Origin: Streptomyces bikiniensis
GTDB lineage: Bacteria > Actinomycetota > Actinomycetes > Streptomycetales > Streptomycetaceae
Reading direction: 5' to 3'
Length of the DNA: 64,000 nucleotides
NCBI GenBank assembly: GCA_000716465.1
Contig: JNWL01000039.1
Coordinates: 5,205 to 69,204 of the forward strand
The notes below the pieces were generated by a model that was given only the letters and a program-made list of their open reading frames with translations, did no database searches and was not told where the DNA came from. Positions 18,290 through 27,373 of the stretch are shown one piece after another. Position 1 is the first letter of the stretch, and the number at the start of each line of letters is the position of its first letter. The translations under genes were made by a program, and so were the position numbers.

Positions 18290-18330
18290 CCGGCGGGCCG
18301 GGGCGCCGGGGAACGGGACACGGTGGGGGC

Positions 18331-18603
18331 GTGAACGCGATGCACCAGTACCTCCTCGACGCCTCCCGCGCCGCCCGGCTCGGCGATCCGCCGCCGCCCG
18401 CGCCCGGCACCCACGACCTCGCCGTCCTGCGGGCGGTCCGGGACCGGCGCCGCTTCGCACGGGTCCTGGCGGGGCGCCCGGCCCGGGGCGGCCTCCGCGC
18501 GGCCCTGCGCCGCGCGGGTCTGTTCGGCGCGGGCCGCACGGCCCCGTCCCGTACGGCCCCGTCCCGTACGGCTCCGGCGACGCGCAGCCGTCCGGCCGAC
18601 TGA
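18331..18603 (+). CDS. Small hypothetical protein divergent from the ArsR-type regulator
   Basis: This basic protein of 90 residues (GTG start; an ATG three codons later is possible) has a helical N-terminus (MHQYLLDASRAARLG), a Pro-rich patch and an Arg-rich helix (LAVLRAVRDRRRFARVLAG). The C-terminus contains the repeat RTAPS-RTAPS-RTAPA, encoded by near-identical DNA copies. I do not recognise a family. Its position facing the regulator across paired palindromes suggests it may be controlled by that regulator. Confidence 0.6.
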   Translation: MNAMHQYLLDASRAARLGDPPPPAPGTHDLAVLRAVRDRRRFARVLAGRPARGGLRAALRRAGLFGAGRTAPSRTAPSRTAPATRSRPAD

Positions 18604-18680
18604 GGCGTCAGGGCGCCCGGCAGCCCCCGGTCCGCCCCCGAGGCGCCCGGCAGCCCCGGGGCCGGCCTCCGAGGCGCCCG

Positions 18681-19907
18681 TCAGCCCCGGGCCGCCCCCG
18701 GAAGCCGCGACAGGAAGTCCCGTACCGCCTCCCGTACGTCCTCCGCCGTCCACTCCAGGCCCGGGCCCGCCACCGTCAGCTCCGTCCGGGCGACCCCCGG
18801 CGGGCCGCCCGGGCCCGGGGCGGACCAGCGGCGGAAGAGGACGGTGCCGGTGGCCTCGGTCTGGGCGAGGGCGGCGGCCGTCAGGGTCTCGGGGGAGTAC
18901 GGCAGCCAGACCTGGAACTGGTGGGTGTGCGGGACCTCGGGGTGGACCCGGAACCAGCCCGTGCCCGCCTCCGCGAGCGCCTCCCGGACCGCGTCGGCCA
19001 CCACGCGCGCGTGGGCCGCGTACGAGGGCAGCCGGGGCAGCTCGGCGTCCAGGCCCCGGAGCGCGGAGAGCGCCGCCGGGTACTGCTGGAAGACCTGGCC
19101 CCCGTACCGGTGCCGCCAGACCCGGGCCTCCTCCATGACGTCCTCGGGCCCGGCGAGCGCGGCCCCGGACTGGCCGCCGAGGGACTTGTAGAACGACACG
19201 TACACGCTGTCCGCGAGCCCCGCGATCTCCGCGAGCCCCCGGCCGAGGTGCGTCGGGCACTCCCACAGGCGCGCCCCGTCGAAGTGGACGACCGCGTCCC
19301 GCTCCCGGGCCGCCTCCACCACCTCCACCAGCTCCTCCCAGGCGGGCAGCACGAAGCCGGCGTCCCGCAGCGGCAGCTCCAGCATCAGCGTCCCGAACGG
19401 CTCCGGGTGGTCCCGCACCTCCTCGGCCGTCGGCAGCCGGGGCGCGTCGGTGGGGTGCGTCGTGCGGAGCCCGGAGACGGCCCCGAGCGCCCCGGCCTCG
19501 TGGACCTCGGGGTGGGCGAGCGGGTGGAGGGCGACGACGGGGCTGCCGGTGCGCCCGGCCCAGCAGCGCAGCGCCACCTGCTGGGCCATGGTGCCGGTGG
19601 GGAAAAAAACGGCGGCGGGCAGGCCCAGCTCCTCGGCGACCCGCCGCTCCAGGACCTCGACCGGGCCGTCGCCGTATGCGTCGGGCGCCGCCCCGCCGTA
19701 CCCGGCGGCCTCCGCCCACGCGGCCAGCTCGCGCAGCCGCTCCCCGACCGTGCCGTCCACCGGGGAGCGCCACAGCTTCCGCGCGGCTCCGCCCCAGACC
19801 TCCGCCCGGTGCAGCCGGGCCGCCTCCTCGTCCTCGGGCTCCACGGGGCCACCGGTTTCCACAGGTTCCGCACTTTCCGCAGTTTCCGCACTTTCCGCAG
19901 TTTCCAT
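18681..19907 (-). CDS. Threonine aldolase/beta-eliminating-lyase family PLP enzyme
   Basis: This 408-residue fold-type I PLP enzyme has FFPTGTMAQQVAL (cofactor phosphate region), LHPLAHPEVHEAGAL, AVVHFDGARLWE (the Asp that pairs with the pyridine N) and YVSFYKSLGGQSGAALAG with the probable Schiff-base Lys. The pattern resembles low-specificity L-threonine aldolases, although the true substrate may differ. The N-terminus is an acidic repeat (ETAESAETAESAEPVE) from an 18-bp DNA duplication just after the ATG. It is divergent from the DUF2520 gene with 125 nt between starts. Confidence 0.82.
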   Translation of the reverse strand: METAESAETAESAEPVETGGPVEPEDEEAARLHRAEVWGGAARKLWRSPVDGTVGERLRELAAWAEAAGYGGAAPDAYGDGPVEVLERRVAEELGLPAAVFFPTGTMAQQVALRCWAGRTGSPVVALHPLAHPEVHEAGALGAVSGLRTTHPTDAPRLPTAEEVRDHPEPFGTLMLELPLRDAGFVLPAWEELVEVVEAARERDAVVHFDGARLWECPTHLGRGLAEIAGLADSVYVSFYKSLGGQSGAALAGPEDVMEEARVWRHRYGGQVFQQYPAALSALRGLDAELPRLPSYAAHARVVADAVREALAEAGTGWFRVHPEVPHTHQFQVWLPYSPETLTAAALAQTEATGTVLFRRWSAPGPGGPPGVARTELTVAGPGLEWTAEDVREAVRDFLSRLPGAARG

Positions 19908-20032
19908 GGGGTGATCATCACACCGCCGCCCACACCCTGTGGACAGCCACGGAAGGGCCTCCGACGCTGGCGTAGCATGACCAGAAATCGTCCGGTACCC
20001 GCCGAGGACTGGAACGGAAGGCCGTCCCCACC

Positions 20033-21007
20033 GTGAACGCACCATCAGCGCCAGAGTCCCGAGCCGGGGACCGGCCCGCCCGGCTCACCGTCGGAGTCGT
20101 CGGCGCCGGCCGGGTGGGCCCCGCCCTCGCCGCCTCCCTCCGGCTCGCGGGACACCGCCCCGTCGCCGTCTCGGCGGTCTCCGACGCCTCGCGGCGCCGC
20201 GCCGCCGCGCTCCTGCCGGACGTGCCGGTCGTGGAGCCCGCGCGCGTCCTCGCCCTCGCCGACCTGGTCCTGCTCACCGTCCCCGACGACGCCCTGCCCG
20301 GCCTGGTCGAAGGGCTCGCCGACACCGGGGCCGTACGGCCGGGACAGCTGCTCGTGCACACCTCCGGGCGGTACGGGGCGCGGGTCCTCGACCCCGCCCG
20401 CCGGGCCGGCGCCCTGCCGCTCGCCCTGCACCCCGCCATGACCTTCACCGGCACCGCCGTGGACGTGCAGCGGCTCGCCGGGTGCTCCTTCGGGGTGACC
20501 GCGCCCGAGGAGCTGCGGCTCGCCGCCGAGGCCCTGGTGATCGAGATGGGCGGCGAGCCCGAGTGGGTCGCCGAGGAGGCCCGCCCGCTCTACCACGCGG
20601 CCCTCGCCCTCGGCGCGAACCACCTGGTCACCCTGGTGGCCCAGTCGATGGAGCTGCTCCACAAGGCCGGGGTCGCCGCCCCCGACCGGATGCTCGGGCC
20701 CCTCCTGGGCGCCGCCCTCGACAACGCGCTGCGGTCCGGCGACGCGGCCCTGACCGGCCCCGTCGCGCGCGGGGACGCGGGCACGGTCGCCGCGCACGTG
20801 GCCGAGCTGCGCAAGCACGCGCCCGGGACCGTCACCGGTTACCTGGCGATGGCCCGCACGACCGCCGACCGGGCGCTCGCGCACGGCCTGCTCAAGCCCG
20901 AGCTGGCCGAGGACCTGCTGGGGGTGCTCGCCGAGACCCCGACGGGCGCGACCGGCCCGACCGGCACCACCGGGACCGCCGACGGGCCGCAAGGAGACGA
21001 CCGATGA
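20033..21007 (+). CDS. Rossmann-fold plus DUF2520 oxidoreductase, candidate ketopantoate reductase (PanG-like)
   Basis: This 324-residue protein starts with a dinucleotide-binding [17 protein letters not shown] motif (about residues 20-36). The rest of the domain includes [22 protein letters not shown] and [12 protein letters not shown]-terminal all-helical DUF2520 domain follows ([21 protein letters not shown]). COG5495 members are predicted oxidoreductases, and the PanG ketopantoate reductase has been linked to this type (from memory). A panC gene starts 4 nt before its stop, which supports a pantothenate role by context. The tail is a Gly/Thr repeat ([12 protein letters not shown]). Confidence 0.85.
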   Translation: MNAPSAPESRAGDRPARLTVGVVGAGRVGPALAASLRLAGHRPVAVSAVSDASRRRAAALLPDVPVVEPARVLALADLVLLTVPDDALPGLVEGLADTGAVRPGQLLVHTSGRYGARVLDPARRAGALPLALHPAMTFTGTAVDVQRLAGCSFGVTAPEELRLAAEALVIEMGGEPEWVAEEARPLYHAALALGANHLVTLVAQSMELLHKAGVAAPDRMLGPLLGAALDNALRSGDAALTGPVARGDAGTVAAHVAELRKHAPGTVTGYLAMARTTADRALAHGLLKPELAEDLLGVLAETPTGATGPTGTTGTADGPQGDDR

Positions 21008-22329
21008 GCCTGCCCGCCCGCGACCACGACCGGACGCCTGCCGGGGCCTCCGCGCCGGCACGGGACACCACCCCCGCCGGGGCCTCCGCGCCCGCCGGGG
21101 CCTCCGCGCCTGCCGGGACCTCCGCGCCCGCAGGGGAAACCACCCCCGCCGGGACCTCCGCGCACGCCGGGGCCCCCGCCCCCACGGGAACCCCCGCCCC
21201 CTCCGCCCCCGCAGGGTCCTCCCCCGTCCCCGCAGGGACCCCCGCCCCCGGTCAAGACCGCTCCCCCGCCGACCGCCCCCGCCAGGCCGGCCTCGTCCCC
21301 ACCGCCGAGGGGCTGCGCGACGCCGCCGCCCGGCGGGGCGCCCCCGGGCGCAACGCCGTGGTCATGACCATGGGCGCCCTCCACGAGGGCCACGCCACCC
21401 TGATCCGCGCCGCACGCGCGCGCGTGGGGGAGGACGGCTTCGTCGTCGTCACCGTCTTCGTCAACCCGCTCCAGTTCGGCGCGGGCGAGGACCTCGACCG
21501 CTACCCCCGCACCCTGGACGCCGACCTGGAGCTGGCCCTCGGCGCGGGCGCGAGCGTCGTCTTCGCGCCCTCCGTGGACGAGGTCTACCCGGGCGGCGAG
21601 CCGCAGGTCCGGGTCACCGCCGGACCCATGGGGGAACGGCTCGAAGGCGCCTCCCGGCCCGGCCACTTCGACGGCATGCTGACCGTCGTCGCCAAGCTGC
21701 TCCACCTCACCGCCCCCGACCTGGCCCTCTTCGGGCAGAAGGACGCCCAGCAGCTGGCCCTGATCCGGCGCATGGTCCGGGACCTGAACTTCCCGGTCGA
21801 GGTCGTCGGCGTGGAGACCGTCCGCGAGGAGGACGGCCTGGCCCTCTCCAGCCGCAACCGCTACCTGTCGGCCGGGGAGCGCCGGACCGCCCTCGCGCTG
21901 TCCCGCGCGCTGTTCGCCGGCCGGGAGCGCCTCGCCGCCCAGGAGGCGCTGCGCGCGCGGGCCGACGCCCTGCCGAACGGGCGGGACCGGGCCGGGAACC
22001 GGGCCGAGGCGCTCTCCCGGCTCGGCGAGGCCCGGGCCGCCGCCGACGCCCACGCGGTCGCGCAGGCCGCCGAGTGCGCCGGCGCCGGAGCCGTGCGCGC
22101 CGCCGCCCGCGCGGTCCTGGACGAGGCGGCGAAGGCGGAGCCGCCGCTGACCCTCGACTACCTGGCCCTGGTGGACCCGGCGGACTTCACCGAGGTCGCC
22201 GACGACCACGACGGCGAGGCGGTCCTCGCCGTCGCCGCGCGCGTGGGAAGCACGCGCCTCATCGACAACATCCCCCTGCGCTTCGGGCCCCCGAGCCCCG
22301 AATCCCCGACCCTCGGAGCCACCAAGTGA
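21004..22329 (+). CDS. panC: Pantothenate synthetase PanC with a repetitive N-terminal extension
   Basis: This 441-residue enzyme condenses pantoate and beta-alanine with ATP. The catalytic core begins near residue 96. It has [10 protein letters not shown] (121-130, HIGH-like), [38 protein letters not shown] and LSSRNRYL. The first 95 residues are a low-complexity Ala/Pro/Gly/Thr tract with repeats of PAGASA and PAGTSA, absent from the 283-residue E. coli enzyme. A second extra Ala-rich stretch lies near 325-380. The ATG overlaps the upstream stop (ATGA) and nadB starts at its stop (GTGA). Confidence 0.95.
   Translation: MSLPARDHDRTPAGASAPARDTTPAGASAPAGASAPAGTSAPAGETTPAGTSAHAGAPAPTGTPAPSAPAGSSPVPAGTPAPGQDRSPADRPRQAGLVPTAEGLRDAAARRGAPGRNAVVMTMGALHEGHATLIRAARARVGEDGFVVVTVFVNPLQFGAGEDLDRYPRTLDADLELALGAGASVVFAPSVDEVYPGGEPQVRVTAGPMGERLEGASRPGHFDGMLTVVAKLLHLTAPDLALFGQKDAQQLALIRRMVRDLNFPVEVVGVETVREEDGLALSSRNRYLSAGERRTALALSRALFAGRERLAAQEALRARADALPNGRDRAGNRAEALSRLGEARAAADAHAVAQAAECAGAGAVRAAARAVLDEAAKAEPPLTLDYLALVDPADFTEVADDHDGEAVLAVAARVGSTRLIDNIPLRFGPPSPESPTLGATK
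21040..21260 (+). repeat. Repeats coding the PanC N-terminal Ala/Pro/Gly tract
   Basis: Several degenerate 15- to 18-nt copies of GCCGGGGCCTCCGCGCCC run through this stretch. They encode [13 protein letters not shown] residues. The array is in frame with panC and contributes no recognisable fold. Confidence 0.7.
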
Positions 22330-24023
22330 CCGGAACACGGCTGCACGCCCCCGAGCCGGGCTGGGCCATCGACGCCGACGTGGTCGTGGTCGGCTCCGGC
22401 GTCGCCGGCCTGACCGCCGCCCTGCGCTGCACCGCCGCCGGGCTCCGTACGGTCGTCGTCACCAAGGCCTTGCTCGACGACGGCTCCACCCGCTGGGCCC
22501 AGGGCGGCATCGCCGCCGCGCTCGGCGAGGGCGACACCCCCGAGCAGCACCTCGACGACACCCTCGTGGCCGGTGCCGGGCTGTGCGACGAGCGCGCGGT
22601 GCGGACCCTGGTCACCGAGGGGCCGGACGCGGTCCGCCGGCTGATCGAGACCGGCGCCCACTTCGACACGACCTCCGGGGGCGAGATCGCGCTGACCCGC
22701 GAGGGCGGCCACCACCGCCGCCGGATCGCCCACGCGGGCGGGGACGCGACCGGCGCCGAGATCTCCCGCGCCCTGGTCGAGGCGATACGCGACCGGGGCG
22801 TGCACACCGTCGAGCACGCCCTCGTCCTGGACCTCCTGACGGACGCGGCGGGCCGTACGGCCGGGGTGACCCTGCACGTCATGGACGAGGGGCAGCACGA
22901 CGGCGTCGGCGCCGTCCACGCCCCCGCGGTGGTCCTCGCCACCGGCGGCATGGGCCAGATCTTCTCCGCCACCACCAACCCGCCGGTCTCGACCGGCGAC
23001 GGCGTGGCCCTCGCGCTGCGCGCCGGGGCCGAGGTCTCCGACCTGGAGTTCGTCCAGTTCCACCCGACCGTGCTCTTCCTGGGCGCGGGCGCCGAGGGCC
23101 AGCAGCCGCTGGTCTCCGAGGCGGTACGGGGCGAGGGCGCGCACCTGGTGGACGCGGACGGGGTCCGCTTCATGCTGGGGCAGCACGAGCTGGCCGAGCT
23201 GGCGCCCCGGGACGTCGTCGCCAAGGCGATCACGCGCCGGATGCGGGAGCAGGACGCCGAGCACATGTACCTCGACGCCCGGCACTTCGGGGCCGAGATG
23301 TGGGAGCGGCGCTTCCCGACGATCCTGGCCGCTTGCCGCGCCCACGGCATCGACCCGGTCACCGAGCCGATCCCGGTGGCCCCCGCCGCCCACTACGCCT
23401 CCGGCGGCGTCCGCACGGACCTGTATGGCCGGACCACCGTCCCCGGCCTGTACGCGTGCGGGGAGGTCGCCTGCACGGGCGTCCACGGCGCCAACCGGCT
23501 CGCCTCGAACTCGCTCCTGGAGGGCCTGGTCTTCGCCGAGCGGATCGCGGAGGACGTCGTCGAGAACGGACCGCACCGCGAGGGCACGCCGGTCCCGTCC
23601 GCCCCGCCGCGCGTGATGCCGGTGCTCAAGCCGGGCCTGCGCCCCGACCTCCAGCGGATCATGAGCGCGAACGCGGGCGTGCTGCGCTCCGGGGAGAGCC
23701 TGCGCAGGGCGGCCGCGGCCCTGGAGGAGCTGAGCGTCGACGCCGTCATGGACCACCTGGGCAAGAGCTCCGAGCCGTGCACGGAGGCCTGGGAGGCCGC
23801 CAACCTCCTGGAGGTCGCCGGCGCCCTGGTGACGGCCGCGCTCGCCCGCGAGGAGACCCGCGGCTGCCACTGGCGCGAGGACCGGCCCGAGCGCGACGAC
23901 GCCGTCTGGCGCCGGCACCTGATCGTGAGCCGTGACTCCCACGGCCTTTTCGCCGCCCACCCCACCGCCGGCGCGGACTTCCCCTCCGTGACCGCCGAAG
24001 TCTCCAAGGAGCCGCAGTCGTGA
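22326..24023 (+). CDS. nadB: L-aspartate oxidase NadB
   Basis: This 565-residue flavoprotein oxidises L-aspartate to iminoaspartate, the first step of de novo NAD synthesis. The FAD-binding [15 protein letters not shown] lies near residues 19-33. [36 protein letters not shown] and [20 protein letters not shown] follow, then [26 protein letters not shown] split across the FAD-binding tail. The GTG start overlaps the panC stop (GTGA) and nadC begins at its own stop. No nadA (quinolinate synthase) is in this run, so it must be elsewhere. Confidence 0.96.
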   Translation: MTGTRLHAPEPGWAIDADVVVVGSGVAGLTAALRCTAAGLRTVVVTKALLDDGSTRWAQGGIAAALGEGDTPEQHLDDTLVAGAGLCDERAVRTLVTEGPDAVRRLIETGAHFDTTSGGEIALTREGGHHRRRIAHAGGDATGAEISRALVEAIRDRGVHTVEHALVLDLLTDAAGRTAGVTLHVMDEGQHDGVGAVHAPAVVLATGGMGQIFSATTNPPVSTGDGVALALRAGAEVSDLEFVQFHPTVLFLGAGAEGQQPLVSEAVRGEGAHLVDADGVRFMLGQHELAELAPRDVVAKAITRRMREQDAEHMYLDARHFGAEMWERRFPTILAACRAHGIDPVTEPIPVAPAAHYASGGVRTDLYGRTTVPGLYACGEVACTGVHGANRLASNSLLEGLVFAERIAEDVVENGPHREGTPVPSAPPRVMPVLKPGLRPDLQRIMSANAGVLRSGESLRRAAAALEELSVDAVMDHLGKSSEPCTEAWEAANLLEVAGALVTAALAREETRGCHWREDRPERDDAVWRRHLIVSRDSHGLFAAHPTAGADFPSVTAEVSKEPQS

Positions 24024-25051
24024 GCACGCCCGAGGAAGCCCGTCCCGAGCCCGTGGACGTCCCCCTCATCCAGATCAGCACCTTCGAGTCGGCCCCCGGG
24101 GACGCCGAGGAGGCCGGCGGCTGCGGCGACGGCTGCGGCTGCGGCGACGAGGAGTTCGTGTGCGGGCTCGACCCGGCGCTGGCCGAACTGCTCGCCGGCG
24201 CCGGCCTCGACCCGGTCCAGGTGGAGGACATCGCCCACCTGGCGCTCGCCGAGGACCTCGACGGCGGGGTGGACGTGACGACCGTGGCGACCGTCCCCGA
24301 GGACGCCGTCGCCACCGCCGACTTCACCGCCCGCGAGGCCGGTGTGGTGGCCGGCCTGCGGGTCGCGGAGGCGGTCCTGTCGATCGTCTGCACCGACGCC
24401 TTCGAGGTCGAGCGGCACGTCGAGGACGGCGAGCGCGTCGAGGCCGGGCAGCAGCTCCTGAGCGTCACCGCCCGCACCCGCGACCTGCTCACCGGCGAGC
24501 GCAGCGCGCTCAACATCCTGTGCCGCCTCTCCGGCATCGCCACCGCCACGCGCGCGTGGGCGGACGCCCTGGAGGGCACGCGGGCCAAGGTCCGCGACAC
24601 CCGCAAGACGACCCCGGGCCTGCGCGCCCTGGAGAAGTACGCGGTCCGCTGCGGCGGCGGCGTCAACCACCGCATGTCGCTGTCGGACGCGGCCCTGGTG
24701 AAGGACAACCACGTGGTGGCGGCCGGCGGCGTCGCGGAGGCCTTCAAGGCGGTGCGCGAGCTGTTCCCGGAGGTGCCGATCGAGGTCGAGGTCGACACGT
24801 TGCACCAGGTCCGCGAGGTCCTGGACGCGGGCGCCGACCTGATCCTGCTCGACAACTTCACCCCGGGCGAGACGGAGGAGGCCGTGGCGCTCGTCGCGGG
24901 CCGCGCCGTCCTGGAGTCCTCGGGCCGCCTCACCCTGGAGAACGCGGCGGCGTACGCGGCGACCGGTGTCGACTACCTGGCGGTCGGCGGCCTCACCCAC
25001 TCCTCCCCGATCCTCGACATCGGCCTCGACCTGCGCGAGGTGCGGGCCTGA
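24020..25051 (+). CDS. nadC: Nicotinate-nucleotide pyrophosphorylase (carboxylating) NadC
   Basis: This 343-residue enzyme makes nicotinate mononucleotide from quinolinate and PRPP. Core motifs are LAEDLDGGVDVTT, GERSALNILCRLSGIAT, DTRKTTPGLRALEKYAV, GGGVNHRMSLSDAALVKDNH and LILLDNFTP. About 55 residues precede the family core, including a short cysteine-rich patch with C35, C39, C41 and C48 (GGCGDGCGCGDEEFVCGL). The GTG overlaps the nadB stop, and its own stop shares a base with the coaX ATG (TGATG). Confidence 0.96.
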   Translation: MSTPEEARPEPVDVPLIQISTFESAPGDAEEAGGCGDGCGCGDEEFVCGLDPALAELLAGAGLDPVQVEDIAHLALAEDLDGGVDVTTVATVPEDAVATADFTAREAGVVAGLRVAEAVLSIVCTDAFEVERHVEDGERVEAGQQLLSVTARTRDLLTGERSALNILCRLSGIATATRAWADALEGTRAKVRDTRKTTPGLRALEKYAVRCGGGVNHRMSLSDAALVKDNHVVAAGGVAEAFKAVRELFPEVPIEVEVDTLHQVREVLDAGADLILLDNFTPGETEEAVALVAGRAVLESSGRLTLENAAAYAATGVDYLAVGGLTHSSPILDIGLDLREVRA

Positions 25052-25857
25052 TGCTGCTCACCATCGACGTCGGCAACACGCACACGGTCCTCGGCCTCTT
25101 CGACGGGGACGAGATCGTCGAGCACTGGCGGATCTCCACGGATCCGCGCCGGACCGCCGACGAGATGGCGGTCCTGCTCCAGGGCCTCATGGGCATGCAC
25201 CCGCTGCTCGGCGTCGAGCTGGGCGACGGCATCGAGGGCATCGCGATCTGCGCGACGGTCCCCTCGGTCCTGCACGAGCTGCGCGAGGTCACCCGCCGGT
25301 ACTACGGGGACGTCCCGGCGGTCCTGGTGGAGCCGGGCGTCAAGACGGGCGTCCCGGTCATCACCGACAACCCGAAGGAGGTCGGCGCGGACCGCGTCAT
25401 CAACGCGGCCGCGGCGGTCGAGCTGTACGGCGGCCCGGCGATCGTCGTGGACTTCGGCACGGCGACGACGTACGACGCGGTCACCGCGCGCGGGGAGTAC
25501 GCGGGCGGGGCCATCGCGCCGGGCATCGAGATCTCGGTGGAGGCGCTCGGCGTGCGCGGGGCGATGCTCCGCAAGATCGAGCTGGCCCGCCCGCGGAACG
25601 TGATCGGCAAGAACACGGTCGAGGCGATGCAGTCCGGCATCATCTACGGCTACGCGGGCCAGGTGGACGGCGTGGTGGCCCGGATGAAGCGCGAGCTGGT
25701 CGGCCCGAAGGGCGACCCGGACGACGTGACCGTGATCGCGACGGGCGGCCTGGCCCCGATGGTCCTCGGCGAGTCCACGGAGATCGACGAGCACGAGCCC
25801 TGGCTGACCCTGATCGGCCTACGCCTGGTGTACGAGCGGAACGTCTCGCGCGCGTAG
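25051..25857 (+). CDS. coaX: Type III pantothenate kinase CoaX
   Basis: This 268-residue ASKHA-fold kinase phosphorylates pantothenate, the first committed step to CoA. Motifs are LLTIDVGNTHTVLGLF (phosphate 1), ATVPSVLHEL, NPKEVGADRVINAAAA, IVVDFGTATTYDAV and GGAIAPGIEIS. Type III enzymes use a monovalent cation and are not feedback-inhibited by CoA (family knowledge). It closes the DUF2520-panC-nadB-nadC-coaX operon, starting on the last base of the nadC stop. Confidence 0.96.
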   Translation: MLLTIDVGNTHTVLGLFDGDEIVEHWRISTDPRRTADEMAVLLQGLMGMHPLLGVELGDGIEGIAICATVPSVLHELREVTRRYYGDVPAVLVEPGVKTGVPVITDNPKEVGADRVINAAAAVELYGGPAIVVDFGTATTYDAVTARGEYAGGAIAPGIEISVEALGVRGAMLRKIELARPRNVIGKNTVEAMQSGIIYGYAGQVDGVVARMKRELVGPKGDPDDVTVIATGGLAPMVLGESTEIDEHEPWLTLIGLRLVYERNVSRA

Positions 25858-25863
25858 CCCGCG

Positions 25864-25894
25864 CGGCCGCCCCTCCCGGAGAGGGGGGCGGCCG
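25864..25894 (+). terminator. Terminator hairpin after coaX
   Basis: A 12-bp GC-rich stem (from CGGCCGCCCCTC at 25864 to its complement ending at 25894, with two bulged Gs) and a 5-nt loop lie 6 nt after the coaX stop. It ends the cofactor operon. Confidence 0.7.
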
Positions 25895-25990
25895 TACGGA
25901 CGGAGGGCCCGCACCGCCGAACGGCTGCCGCCCGGCGCGCCGTAATGATCCTTAAGCGGAAATTGTCCGATTAGCGCGTACCGTCGGCCC

Positions 25991-26593
25991 ATGCCCACGC
26001 CATACGGATCCCGTGGCGGCATGGCGTTCAGCGCGGACGAGCTGCGTGTGCTCCGCCGCGCCCTTGCCATCGCCCTCCAGCCCGCCCCCCTTCAGGACGA
26101 GGACGTCCAGGACTGCCTGCGCCTGGCCGAATCCGTGGACGAGGCGGTACGCGAGGCCGGTCGGCTGCGCGCCTTCCTCCTCGCCGACCTGGTCCGCTAC
26201 CGCGAGGCCCTGCCGGGCTCCCTCGGCGGCTACCTGGAGCTCCTCCGGGACGCGCTGGCCGCCGGGTACGACCCCGGGGCCGACGACCTCGCCGCCCTGC
26301 GGGCCCTGCGCCGCAACCCCGCCGCCGCCGAGCTGCTCGCCCGCTGCCAGGGCCTCGCCGAACGCTCCGTACGCGCGCGCCTGGCCCGGGTCGTCCAGGC
26401 CACCGCCCCCGCCGCCGACCGCGCCTCCAGGGCCCGGCTCCTCGCCCTGCCCGGCGGACGCGCGGCGGCCGACGAGCCCAGGCCCACCCCGCCCGTCCCG
26501 GCGGAGCGCCCGGTGCCCAAGCCCTCCGAGGTGTTCCCGCCGCGCCGGCGGCCCGTTCCCCCGCCCCCGCCCGAGGAGCGGGCCGCCGGATAG
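25991..26593 (+). CDS. Hypothetical helical protein with a proline-rich tail
   Basis: This 200-residue protein is mostly alpha-helical and charged (LRVLRRALAIALQ, LRLAESVDEAVREAGRLRAFLLADLVRYREALPG in pieces). It ends in a Pro/Arg-rich tail (PPVPAERPVPKPSEVFPPRR). I do not recognise a domain; similar proteins sit after coaX in other Streptomyces, by memory. The ATG is 6 nt after a TACCGT hexamer (25979-25984), suggesting a leaderless mRNA. The next small gene starts 15 nt after its stop. Confidence 0.8.
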   Translation: MPTPYGSRGGMAFSADELRVLRRALAIALQPAPLQDEDVQDCLRLAESVDEAVREAGRLRAFLLADLVRYREALPGSLGGYLELLRDALAAGYDPGADDLAALRALRRNPAAAELLARCQGLAERSVRARLARVVQATAPAADRASRARLLALPGGRAAADEPRPTPPVPAERPVPKPSEVFPPRRRPVPPPPPEERAAG

Positions 26594-26607
26594 CTACCCT
26601 GGTCGCC

Positions 26608-26784
26608 ATGGAATACGTATCCGCGCTCCTGCCCCCCGTCGTGATGGCCGCGTTCTTCATCGCCCTCGTCGTCACGATCGTCAAGAGCCAGGGCGGTCCG
26701 AACAAGGCCAAGGAGGACGCGGCCGTCGACGCCGCCCTCGCCCGCACCGAGGCGGCCCGGCAGCCGGACGGTTCCGCCTCCTGA
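26608..26784 (+). CDS. 58-residue single-pass membrane protein
   Basis: This short gene encodes 58 residues. It starts MEYVSALLPPVVMAAFFIA, forms one membrane helix (about residues 6-26: LLPPVVMAAFFIALVVTIV), and has a charged cytosolic tail (QGGPNKAKEDAAVDAALART). The ATG is 7 nt after a TACCCT hexamer (26595-26600), the same spacing as other leaderless genes here. Coding character is supported by the clean helix-plus-tail layout and GC-rich third positions. The function is unknown. Confidence 0.75.
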   Translation: MEYVSALLPPVVMAAFFIALVVTIVKSQGGPNKAKEDAAVDAALARTEAARQPDGSAS

Positions 26785-26932
26785 CCCCGCCGGGGTTCCG
26801 CACCACCGGGGACGTACGGCCTCACGAGGTCGTGCGTCCTTTTTGCTTGCCCCGGATCGGTTTCGCGCTGTTTCGCTCCGTTTTCCGGCGTCGATCGACC
26901 CTTACCGGCGTTTCGCGCACTATGGTGGCGCT

Positions 26933-27364
26933 GTGCCCCGTCCTTTGGGAGAGCTCGAAGACGCCGTCATGACGCGCGTGTGGCAATGGAACCGCCCGGT
27001 GACCGTCCGGGAAGTTCTGGAGGACCTCCAGCGGGAACGGTCCATCGCCTACACCACCGTCATGACCGTCATGGACAATCTCCACCAGAAGGGCTGGGTC
27101 CGCAGGGAAGTCGAAGGCCGCGCCTATCGCTATACGGCGGTCTCCACCCGCGCCGCCTACGCGGCCGCACTGATGAACGAGGCCTGGAGCCGCAGCGACA
27201 ATCCCGCCGCCGCCCTCGTCGCCTTCTTCGGGATGATGTCCCCGGAGCAGCGCGAAGCGCTCGACGACGCCATTCGGATCGTCCAGCGGGACACCCCGCT
27301 CCCCGGACCCCTGCCCGCCCCGCCCCGGGAGGGCGGCGGGGAAACCGGGTCCGAAGGGCGATAA
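26933..27364 (+). CDS. BlaI/MecI/CopY-family transcriptional repressor
   Basis: This 143-residue regulator has the family winged helix: LGELEDAVMTRVWQWNRPVTVREVLEDL, then YTTVMTVMDNLHQKGWVRREVEGRAYRY broken across helices. A C-terminal dimerisation helix follows (AAYAAALMNEAWSRS...). The tail after residue 120 is Pro/Gly-rich. No BlaR-type M56 protease gene lies next to it here. The GTG is 6 nt after TATGGT (26921-26926), so it is probably leaderless. The targets are unknown. Confidence 0.9.
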   Translation: MPRPLGELEDAVMTRVWQWNRPVTVREVLEDLQRERSIAYTTVMTVMDNLHQKGWVRREVEGRAYRYTAVSTRAAYAAALMNEAWSRSDNPAAALVAFFGMMSPEQREALDDAIRIVQRDTPLPGPLPAPPREGGGETGSEGR

Positions 27365-27373
27365 CGTCCCCCC

